From an alpha proteobacterium HIMB59 (lineage in GTDB: Bacteria; Pseudomonadota; Alphaproteobacteria; HIMB59), in NCBI GenBank assembly GCA_004321805.1, contig SGZV01000005.1, positions 1-59,178 of the forward strand: DNA of 59,178 nt. The letters are read 5' to 3'. The notes beneath the pieces are model-generated. The model was not told where the DNA came from. It saw only the letters and a program-made list of their open reading frames with translations, and searched no databases. Of this stretch, positions 52,608 through 59,178 are shown in pieces. Every line of letters begins with the position of its first letter. Positions within the stretch are counted from its first letter, which is position 1. A program made the translations under genes and the position numbers.

Positions 52608-52985
52608 CTATTTAGTTACTTTCTTTTTTCCAGCAATAGCAACTGCTTTACCTTTTCTTGTTCGGGCATTAGTGTGAGTTCTTTGACCTCTAGTAGGTAA
52701 TTGTCGTCTATGCCTCAAACCACGATAACAACCTAAATCTTTTAATCTTTTTATGTTTTGTGAAACAACTCTTCTTAGATCACCTTCGACAGTATAGCTT
52801 TCATCAATTGATTTTCTAATCTTAGCAATTTCATCTTCTGAAAAATCTTTAATCCTTTTTGTATGATCAAGACCATTTGCTTGAAGTATATCCATTGCAA
52901 ATTTTGGACCAATGCCATGAATATATGTAAGAGAAACTAAAGCTCTTTTGTTTACCGGTAAATTAACGCCTGCTATTCTTGCCAA
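52608..52985 (-). CDS. rpsM: 30S ribosomal protein S13
   Basis: 125 residues; begins (M)[19 protein letters not shown] and ends in the basic [14 protein letters not shown] tail, with [19 protein letters not shown]. The start codon is TTG at 52985, supported by an AGGAG (52997-52993) seven bases upstream and by the family N-terminus. Confidence 0.98.
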   Translation of the reverse strand: MARIAGVNLPVNKRALVSLTYIHGIGPKFAMDILQANGLDHTKRIKDFSEDEIAKIRKSIDESYTVEGDLRRVVSQNIKRLKDLGCYRGLRHRRQLPTRGQRTHTNARTRKGKAVAIAGKKKVTK

Positions 52986-53046
52986 TTGAGATCTCCTGAA
53001 GGGGTGAAATTATTAAAAAAGCTTTTAAAAGTCAATACAAAATACA

Positions 53047-53601
53047 TTAATTTAAACCAAGTTTTTCAACTATTTTTTGACTGATATGTGAAATTTCATT
53101 ATTTGCATCTATATCTATTACTTCATAAAATTGAGACAATGAGTTGATAATTTCTGCATGAGATTGTTTATAAATACCAAGTCTTTTTTCAAAAACACTA
53201 TCATCAGCTCGAGATTCTTCTTGTGATCGTTTCTTAATTCTTTGAAGTAACTCCTGGTCAGAAACTGTAAAGTTAATTACGTTAATATCATCTTCATTGA
53301 ATATATCTTTTAAAGCTATGGCCTGCACAGAACTTCTGGGATAACCATCAATCAATAACTGTTCATTTTTTAAAATTTCTACTTTTTCCTTAAGCACAGA
53401 TATAACTATTGTGTCTTCAATGAGATCTCCATTATCCATTTTTTGTTTAATTTCATCTCCTAATATACTCCCATCACTAGATTTTTCTTTTAATAAAGAG
53501 CTAACTGTTAACAAATGAAGATTGGGTAGCTTTGTATCTTTTAAAATCTGCGCTTGTGTGCCCTTTCCCGATCCAGGTGGGCCAATAAAAACTATAACCA
53601 T
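53047..53601 (-). CDS. adk: Adenylate kinase
   Basis: 184 residues. P-loop GPPGSGKGTQ, then LIDGYPRS. The LID domain is short (no zinc-binding insertion), typical of the short alphaproteobacterial form. Overlaps secY by 10 bases. The 61-base gap before rpsM is the largest inside this part of the operon. Confidence 0.96.
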   Translation of the reverse strand: MVIVFIGPPGSGKGTQAQILKDTKLPNLHLLTVSSLLKEKSSDGSILGDEIKQKMDNGDLIEDTIVISVLKEKVEILKNEQLLIDGYPRSSVQAIALKDIFNEDDINVINFTVSDQELLQRIKKRSQEESRADDSVFEKRLGIYKQSHAEIINSLSQFYEVIDIDANNEISHISQKIVEKLGLN

Positions 53602-54920
53602 TTACTTTTGTATAACTTATTTTTACTAAGAATTTTTTCATATTGTGAAGTGAATAAATGTGTTTGTATTTGGGAAAAAAAGTCCATAGCAACAACTACT
53701 ACAATCAACAAACTAGTGCCTCCTAAATAAAAAGGAACAGATAATCTTGCAATTAAAAATTCAGGGATTAATGCTATTAATCCTAGATAAATCGCACCAA
53801 CAAAAGTTAATCTGTAAATAACATGCTCTAAATATTCAGCCGTCTGCTCTCCAGGTCTATAACCTAATACGAAACCACCATTGTTTCTTAGGTTGTCTGC
53901 TTGCTCTTTAGGATTAAAGACAATACCAGTATAAAAGAATGCAAAAAATACAATAAGACCAAAAAAGAAAGCCATATATAAAGGCTTACCATGGGAGAGG
54001 TAAAAACCTAGGCTCGATAAAAACCCTGTACTCTCGGGAGAGAAGTTTGAAATTGTATTAGGGAATAATAAAAGCGAAGAGGCAAAGATTGCGGGAATAA
54101 CACCAGCAACATTTACCTTAATTGGTAAATATGAAGATTGTCCACCAAATACTTTATTACCAACCTGTCTTTTTGGGTACTGCACTAGCAGTCTTCTCTG
54201 TCCTCTTTCAATAAAGACGATTATTACAATTAAAGCTAGAAGTAAAAAAATAATTGAAATAATTGCTATAGCTGAAAGTGCCCCTGTTCTGCCCAGTTCG
54301 AAAGTATTAAAAATAGCAAAAGGTAGGTTGGCCACGATACCTGCAAAAATAATAATTGATATACCGCTTCCAAATCCATGTTCAGTAATTTGTTCACCTA
54401 ACCACATAAGAAATATTGTACCTGATGTCATTGTGATAATTGCGGATAGCTGAAAAAATCCAACGCTTCCTAATGTTGGATCAACTGTGTCTGATAGATT
54501 TAAAATACCATTAGATATTCCATAGCTTTGAAATAAAGCTAAAACTATTGTTAAATACCTTGTGTACTGTTGAATTTTTTTTCTTCCAGTAGTCCCCTGC
54601 TCTTTCAAAGCTTTTAAGCTGTCAAAAGATGATTGCATTAAAGTCATAATGATTGAGGCAGATATATAAGGCATAACACCCAATGTAAAAACAGACATTC
54701 TCATTAATGCTCCACCTGAGAACATATCAAAAATTCCTAATATACCATTTTGATGTTGTGAGAAAATTTGTTCTAGAACGGCAGAGTTAATACCGGGAAC
54801 AGGAACATAAGTTCCTAATCTATAAACAATAATAGCAAAAAGAACAAAGCCAAGTTTTTTGAATAAACCAGAGCTCTTTATCGCTTCACTATAATCTATA
54901 TTTGGTACTTTAGTGTTCAT
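53592..54920 (-). CDS. secY: Protein translocase subunit SecY
   Basis: 442 residues, ten membrane helices, with VPVPGIN near the first periplasmic loop, SGGALMRMSVFTLGVMPYI, the plug region and the conserved cytoplasmic loop ERGQRRLLVQYPKRQVG. Forms the translocon pore with SecE/G. Follows rplO by 10 bases, the standard spc order. Confidence 0.97.
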   Translation of the reverse strand: MNTKVPNIDYSEAIKSSGLFKKLGFVLFAIIVYRLGTYVPVPGINSAVLEQIFSQHQNGILGIFDMFSGGALMRMSVFTLGVMPYISASIIMTLMQSSFDSLKALKEQGTTGRKKIQQYTRYLTIVLALFQSYGISNGILNLSDTVDPTLGSVGFFQLSAIITMTSGTIFLMWLGEQITEHGFGSGISIIIFAGIVANLPFAIFNTFELGRTGALSAIAIISIIFLLLALIVIIVFIERGQRRLLVQYPKRQVGNKVFGGQSSYLPIKVNVAGVIPAIFASSLLLFPNTISNFSPESTGFLSSLGFYLSHGKPLYMAFFFGLIVFFAFFYTGIVFNPKEQADNLRNNGGFVLGYRPGEQTAEYLEHVIYRLTFVGAIYLGLIALIPEFLIARLSVPFYLGGTSLLIVVVVAMDFFSQIQTHLFTSQYEKILSKNKLYKSKWL

Positions 54921-54930
54921 AAATCAAGAG

Positions 54931-55365
54931 TTAGGATGCAGATCCACCTAAATCTTCAATTCGTTTTTTTGCTCCAGGGGTAAATTTAAAATCTTTAAAT
55001 TGAAGTTTTTTCTTAAATTGAATGGAATCGATTATCTTAATTGATTTTTTTTGATCTTTTTTCTTTAAAAAACCACTTTCAACCAGCAGCTTCATATCAA
55101 CTAAGGAGTCATCATTAAATTTGTTAAAACTTATAAGAGATAATGATAGTGAATTAGATCTTAATTTTTTTATCGAATTAAAACCTCTCTTTGGAGTCTT
55201 TCTATAAATTGGCATCTGTCCACCTTCGAAATTTCGGACAGCTACGCCAGATCTAGATTTTTGACCTTTATGACCTCTACCAGCTGTTTTACCTAGTCCA
55301 GAGCCGACACCCTTACCTTTTCTTTTTCTGTCCGTATTTCGTTGTTTTGAAAATTTGTTGAGCAT
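54931..55365 (-). CDS. rplO: 50S ribosomal protein L15
   Basis: 144 residues. Conserved [20 protein letters not shown] near the N-terminus, [15 protein letters not shown], and the C-terminal [14 protein letters not shown]. Slightly short N-terminus. Only 2 bases separate it from rpsE, so rpmD (L30), usually in between, is absent. Confidence 0.97.
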   Translation of the reverse strand: MLNKFSKQRNTDRKRKGKGVGSGLGKTAGRGHKGQKSRSGVAVRNFEGGQMPIYRKTPKRGFNSIKKLRSNSLSLSLISFNKFNDDSLVDMKLLVESGFLKKKDQKKSIKIIDSIQFKKKLQFKDFKFTPGAKKRIEDLGGSAS

Positions 55366-55367
55366 TA

Positions 55368-55880
55368 TTAATTTTCTCTTTTACTAATAACTGAGTTAAT
55401 TTCAATATTTCTTCTAGCGGAAACAGATTTTGGTGTATTAATCATTCTTAAAGCTTTAATTGTCGATCTTACAATATTATGAGGATTTTTAGTTCCAATC
55501 GCCTTAGAAACTACATCTGAAATACCTAAGGCTTCAAAAATAGCTCTTGAAGGACCGCCAGAAATAATACCTGTTCCTTTTGGAGCAGATCTTAGGATAA
55601 CAGTGCTTGACGAAAACTTAGCCTTAATATCATGGTGAATGGTTCTACCTTCTCTTAAAGGTATTCTAATCATGGTCTTTTTTGCTTCTTCTGAAGCTTT
55701 TCTAATTGCCTCTGGAACTTCTTTTGCCTTACCAGAACCAAAGCCCACTCTGCCTTGACCATCTCCACTAACTACTAAAGCAGCAAAACCAAATCTTCTA
55801 CCACCCTTAACAACTTTAGAAACTCTTCTTACAGATATAAGTTTTTCTATGAATTCTTTATTTGCATTATTATCTAACAT
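55368..55880 (-). CDS. rpsE: 30S ribosomal protein S5
   Basis: 170 residues. [39 protein letters not shown] and the [20 protein letters not shown] segment mark S5. Start shares one base with the rplR stop. Confidence 0.98.
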   Translation of the reverse strand: MLDNNANKEFIEKLISVRRVSKVVKGGRRFGFAALVVSGDGQGRVGFGSGKAKEVPEAIRKASEEAKKTMIRIPLREGRTIHHDIKAKFSSSTVILRSAPKGTGIISGGPSRAIFEALGISDVVSKAIGTKNPHNIVRSTIKALRMINTPKSVSARRNIEINSVISKREN

Positions 55881-56227
55881 TAAAAAGTTAATCCCTTTTC
55901 CCTTGCCGCATCAGCAAGAACTTTTAATCTACCGTGATATTTGTATGGCCCTTTATCAAACTTTACTTCTTTGATGCCTTTTTCAATAGCTAACTCAGCA
56001 ATTTTGTCTCCAACCAGTTTAGCTATATCTAGTTTTTTTTGACCCTCTGACTTAGTAATTTTAACAGAAGAATAAGAACATAGTGTTTTATCATTTTCTT
56101 CAGATAAAACTGATGCATAAATATGTTTAGAAGATCTAAAAACCAATAATTTATGTTTTTTAACATTGGAAAGTTTTTTTCTTATACGTGATTTTCTACG
56201 ATCAAAGCGAACTTTATCTTTATTCAT
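55880..56227 (-). CDS. rplR: 50S ribosomal protein L18
   Basis: 115 residues. [31 protein letters not shown], then [20 protein letters not shown] near the C-terminus, all L18 features. Overlaps both neighbours by one base. Confidence 0.97.
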   Translation of the reverse strand: MNKDKVRFDRRKSRIRKKLSNVKKHKLLVFRSSKHIYASVLSEENDKTLCSYSSVKITKSEGQKKLDIAKLVGDKIAELAIEKGIKEVKFDKGPYKYHGRLKVLADAAREKGLTF

Positions 56228-56742
56228 TATTTTTTCTTTCCTTCTTTTCTATAAACTTTTTCACCTTCATATCTAACACCCTTACCCTTATAAGGCTCAG
56301 GTTTTCTGAATGATTTAATTTCAGCAGCTACTTGTCCGACAAGTTGTTTACTTGTACCAGTAACAGAAACAATATTCTTTTCTACTTTAATAGTTATTCC
56401 TTCAGGGATTTTAAAGTTTATATCATGACTATAACCTAAAGATAAGACTAGTATTTTCCCACTAACATTAGCTTTATAACCAGTACCAATTAATTCTAAT
56501 CTTTTTTCAAAACCTTTAGTGTTACCGATAATTTCATTTTTTACATTTGCATAGACAGTACCAAGTAAAGCCTTATTTTCGCCTGTGAAATGTAGAAGGT
56601 TATCTTTCATATCAATTAGAATTCCATCAGGCAATGTAGTCATTGACTTACCTAATTTACCTTCAAAATTTATAGTATTATTGTTCAAAGAAATTTTGAT
56701 GTCTTCTGGAATATTAATTGGGTTTCTTGCAAGTCTAGACAT
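56227..56742 (-). CDS. rplF: 50S ribosomal protein L6
   Basis: 171 residues with the duplicated L6 fold; C-terminal signature RKPEPYKGKGVRYEGEKVYR. Standard length and position between rpsH and rplR. Confidence 0.98.
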   Translation of the reverse strand: MSRLARNPINIPEDIKISLNNNTINFEGKLGKSMTTLPDGILIDMKDNLLHFTGENKALLGTVYANVKNEIIGNTKGFEKRLELIGTGYKANVSGKILVLSLGYSHDINFKIPEGITIKVEKNIVSVTGTSKQLVGQVAAEIKSFRKPEPYKGKGVRYEGEKVYRKEGKKK

Positions 56743-56745
56743 TCT

Positions 56746-57132
56746 TTAAAAAACGCTTATGAGCACTTCTCCCCCAACTTTTTGAGTTCTTGCATCTGTA
56801 TCAGACATAACCCCTTTAGATGTTGATAGAATAGTTGTACCTAACCCACCAATAGTTTTAGGTATATCCTCAACTGAACTATAAACACGACAACCTTGTT
56901 TTGTAATTTTTTCAATTTTGTTGATTAAAGGCGCACCTTTGTAATATTTAAGAGTAATTTGAATATCTTTTTTATTATCACCAATAACCTCATAACTATC
57001 AATAAAGCCTTCGCTCTTAAGAACGCTGCAAACATTAACATTTAGTTTTGAAAATATGGCTTTAACAGAAACTTTGTTAGCTTTTTGACCATTTCTTATT
57101 CTTGTAATCATATCTGCTAGAGTATCACTCAT
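56746..57132 (-). CDS. rpsH: 30S ribosomal protein S8
   Basis: 128 residues. Begins MSDTLADMITRIRNGQ and ends with GLGTTILSTSKGVMSDTDAR then GGEVLISVF. Abuts rpsN directly. Confidence 0.98.
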   Translation of the reverse strand: MSDTLADMITRIRNGQKANKVSVKAIFSKLNVNVCSVLKSEGFIDSYEVIGDNKKDIQITLKYYKGAPLINKIEKITKQGCRVYSSVEDIPKTIGGLGTTILSTSKGVMSDTDARTQKVGGEVLISVF

Positions 57133-57438
57133 TTACCAACTCGCTTTCGTTAAACCAGGAATCTGGCCTTTACCTGCCATATCTCGAATGGCGATTCTTG
57201 ATAAATTAAATTTGCTATATACACCTCTAGGTCTACCAGATAAAAAGCATCTATTTCTAAATCGAATTTTAGATGAATTTCTTGGTAAAGACTCTAATTT
57301 CATTTGAATTTTCACTCTTTCTTCAAATGGAAGATCTCTATTTGCAAGTTCTTTTTTTAATTTTTTTCTTTTCTCACTTAATCTATCGATTAAAGTTTTT
57401 CTGTTTAAGTTTTTTTGTATTGCGCTTTGTTTTGCCAT
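57133..57438 (-). CDS. rpsN: 30S ribosomal protein S14
   Basis: 101 residues of the zinc-free long S14 form. [20 protein letters not shown] and the terminal [13 protein letters not shown] are diagnostic. Confidence 0.98.
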   Translation of the reverse strand: MAKQSAIQKNLNRKTLIDRLSEKRKKLKKELANRDLPFEERVKIQMKLESLPRNSSKIRFRNRCFLSGRPRGVYSKFNLSRIAIRDMAGKGQIPGLTKASW

Positions 57439-57440
57439 GA

Positions 57441-57974
57441 TTAGTTTAGAAATGGAAAGTTAATTAATTTTAAAAGTTCATATCCCTCTTTATCGTTATT
57501 TGCTGAAGTAGCGATAGTGATATCAAAACCAAATATATTTTCAACATTTTCAACGCTGATTTCAGGAAATATAATATGGTCTTTAATACCAATTGTGATG
57601 TTACCTTGTCCATCAAAAGATTTTTTAGAATAGCCTCGGAAGTCTTTAATTCTAGGCATAGCAATATTTACCAATCTATCATAAAACTCTTTCATAATGT
57701 CTTTTCTTAAAGTTACTGATAAACCTACAGGCATACCTTTTCTAATTTTAAATGATGCGATCGCTTTTTTAGAGAGGCGTACAATTGGAGCCTGACCAGT
57801 AATTAGTGAAAGATCTTTTTTCATTTTTTCTATAGCTTTATTGTCTTCTTTAATTTTGCCTATACCCGCATTAACAACAATTTTGGTAAGCTTTGGAACA
57901 GCCAACTTATGGGGTATTTCTAAGCTTTTAGAAAGTTGATCTGAAACATTAAATAAATCTTGGATTGATGACAT
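57441..57974 (-). CDS. rplE: 50S ribosomal protein L5
   Basis: 177 residues. [34 protein letters not shown], and [20 protein letters not shown] mark L5. Start shares one base with rplX. Confidence 0.98.
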   Translation of the reverse strand: MSSIQDLFNVSDQLSKSLEIPHKLAVPKLTKIVVNAGIGKIKEDNKAIEKMKKDLSLITGQAPIVRLSKKAIASFKIRKGMPVGLSVTLRKDIMKEFYDRLVNIAMPRIKDFRGYSKKSFDGQGNITIGIKDHIIFPEISVENVENIFGFDITIATSANNDKEGYELLKLINFPFLN

Positions 57975-58282
57975 TAGTATTTTTCTCCTGAAGATTTTAA
58001 AATTCTAATCTTCTTACCGTCCTCAATTTTAAAACCAATTTTTGAAGATTTTTTATTTTTTGCATCATAAGCAAGAATATTGGAAATATGTACTGGCATT
58101 TCTTTATCTATAATGCCTCCTTTAGAGTCTTGAGATGGCTTTTGATGTTTTTTACTAATGTTTACTCCTGAAATTACAACCTTATCAGTGGCGTTAATTA
58201 CTTTTGATATTTTACCCACTTTGCCCTTATCTTTACCAACCTTGACAATAACCTCATCTCCTTTTTTGTATTTTTTAATCAT
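57974..58282 (-). CDS. rplX: 50S ribosomal protein L24
   Basis: 102 residues; KOW motif in [20 protein letters not shown], then [17 protein letters not shown] and [15 protein letters not shown]. Overlaps both neighbours by one base. Confidence 0.97.
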   Translation of the reverse strand: MIKKYKKGDEVIVKVGKDKGKVGKISKVINATDKVVISGVNISKKHQKPSQDSKGGIIDKEMPVHISNILAYDAKNKKSSKIGFKIEDGKKIRILKSSGEKY

Positions 58283-58650
58283 TATAATACCTCAGGAGCC
58301 AAACTTACGATTTTCATCATATTTTTCTTTCTAAGCTCTCTTGTAACAGGGCCAAAAATTCTAGTTCCAATTGGCTCATTTTGTTTATCTAGTAAAACTG
58401 CAGCATTTGAGTCAAATTTAATTGAAGTTCCATCTTCTCTTATTAAAGGCTTTTTAGTTCTGACTATAATTGCTCTTTGAACTTCACCCTTTTTAACTTT
58501 GGATCTTGGTATCGCATCTTTGACGGAGACAATTATAATATCCCCAATTCTAGCATATCTTCTTTTTGATCCGCCAATAACTTTAATACAACTAATAAGT
58601 CTAGCTCCAGAATTATCAGCAACTTGTAAATTAGATTCAGCCTGGATCAT
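58282..58650 (-). CDS. rplN: 50S ribosomal protein L14
   Basis: 122 residues. [17 protein letters not shown] and the C-terminal [20 protein letters not shown] are unmistakable. Directly abuts rpsQ. Confidence 0.98.
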   Translation of the reverse strand: MIQAESNLQVADNSGARLISCIKVIGGSKRRYARIGDIIIVSVKDAIPRSKVKKGEVQRAIIVRTKKPLIREDGTSIKFDSNAAVLLDKQNEPIGTRIFGPVTRELRKKNMMKIVSLAPEVL

Positions 58651-58878
58651 TTATTTAATAACTTCCCATGATTTACTTTTAGAAATTGGACGAGTTTCTT
58701 GAATTTTAACATTATCACCAATCGATATTGCATTATCTGCGTCATGTGCAAGATATTTTTTTGAAACTCTCATAATTTTTTTATAAATAGGATGGGTTGT
58801 TTGTCTAGTAACAAGTACGGAAACAGTTTTGTCACCTGATTTTTTTACAACTTTACCAATAAGTATGCGCCTAGGCAT
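58651..58878 (-). CDS. rpsQ: 30S ribosomal protein S17
   Basis: 75 residues. [16 protein letters not shown], then [20 protein letters not shown] and the ISKSKSW end. Overlaps rpmC by 8 bases. Confidence 0.97.
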   Translation of the reverse strand: MPRRILIGKVVKKSGDKTVSVLVTRQTTHPIYKKIMRVSKKYLAHDADNAISIGDNVKIQETRPISKSKSWEVIK

Positions 58879-59026
58879 CTTTAGACATCCTTTCTTTAGT
58901 TAAATGAGAGGCAATTTGTTTTTTAACTTTCTTAAACTGAGAGGTATCAGTTAATTGACCACTTTTTTTCATAATCTTTAAATTAAATAATTCCTTTTTT
59001 AAGTTATTTATATCTTTATCAGCCAT
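58871..59026 (-). CDS. rpmC: 50S ribosomal protein L29
   Basis: 51 residues translated by hand: begins [20 protein letters not shown] and ends [17 protein letters not shown]. The ELFNLK segment and two-helix pattern fit L29. ATG at 59026 overlaps the rplP stop (TAATG) and its TAG overlaps rpsQ. Confidence 0.92.
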   Translation of the reverse strand: MADKDINNLKKELFNLKIMKKSGQLTDTSQFKKVKKQIASHLTKERMSKDA

Positions 59027-59178
59027 TAAAATTGATCCAATGATACAAAAGTTGTTTTTACAGGTAATTTAGCTGATGCAAGTTCAAAAGCTTTTTTAGC
59101 AAGATGTTTATCAACTCCATCTACCTCAAACATTATAGTTCCAGGCTTTACTCTACATACCCATCTATCAATAGAGCC
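59026..59178 (-). CDS. rplP: 50S ribosomal protein L16, C-terminal part
   Basis: 51 codons are visible, entering from the right edge: [20 protein letters not shown] then [18 protein letters not shown], matching the L16 C-terminus (trp-val-VKPG-fE and AxxKLPxKT). Upstream part lies outside the window. Stop overlaps the rpmC start. Confidence 0.93.
   Translation of the reverse strand, partial: GSIDRWVCRVKPGTIMFEVDGVDKHLAKKAFELASAKLPVKTTFVSLDQF

Noticed and set aside
1-59178. CRISPR arrays, insertion sequences, prophage or integrase genes
   Set aside because: No spaced direct-repeat array, transposase, integrase or phage structural gene is visible in either strand.

Overview
The window is strongly AT-rich and extremely compact, with many overlapping gene ends and no gene-free stretch above about 300 bases. 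It looks like a streamlined marine alphaproteobacterium (Pelagibacterales or HIMB59-like; lineage is an inference). Alphaproteobacterial markers seen directly are: an NDUFA12-type complex I accessory protein next to DUF2155 and accBC; the order secY-adk-rpsM-rpsK-rpoA-rplQ; the tatABC-serS and scpAB-nagZ-argS neighbourhoods; a DCD-type dCTP deaminase; and a GTTC-N7-GTTC SOS box.

Layout. 1-10.4 kb: leftward secretion and core block (secD, yajC, serS, tatCBA, an iron-type ABC ATPase, scpBA, nagZ, argS, dgt), with one rightward DUF815 ATPase. 10.4-16.4 kb: erpA-xthA rightward, then ilvD, valS and an isoaspartyl methyltransferase leftward. 16.5-28.5 kb: the accessory region. It holds a secreted protein, a likely small RNA with a mini-ORF and terminator, a Rieske oxygenase, a four-helix membrane protein, a desaturase-like di-iron enzyme, a divergent PanB-like protein and a glutamine-synthetase-like ligase. 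After tRNA-Cys come four tiny membrane or secreted proteins behind an AhpD-like gene, an MFS transporter, and an overlapping operon (DUF1289, GFA, alpha/beta hydrolase, acyl-CoA synthetase, exonuclease). 28.6-35.7 kb: tRNA-Asn, a structured leader before an EamA exporter, trpB2, SOS-controlled umuDC, a MOSC protein, an AsmA-like protein and prfB with its programmed frameshift. 35.7-50.8 kb: PBP1a, RNase E/G, an M48 protease, dcd, accBC, DUF2155, two MlaD-like genes, NDUFA12, a D,D-carboxypeptidase with SPOR domain, a phosphohexomutase, mgtE, tRNA-Leu, lipB, an RluC-type synthase and crcB. 50.8-59.2 kb: the leftward spc/alpha ribosomal-protein operon from rplP (partial) to rplQ, lacking rpmD (L30).

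Functionally most of the window is housekeeping. The best candidate for an undescribed system is 17.2-22.2 kb, where two oxygenase-type enzymes, a PanB-fold protein that has lost the family's metal and substrate residues, and a GS-like ligase sit together, possibly with the MFS transporter and GFA protein downstream. This could be a catabolic route for a small methylated or N-containing marine metabolite. The substrate cannot be read from sequence.

Several genes were added or re-bounded here: tatA, rpmC, partial secD and rplP, a 48-aa ORF between argS and nagZ, a 33-aa membrane protein, prfB across its frameshift, and corrected starts for dgt, xthA, mgtE, the 86-aa secreted protein and DUF2155.
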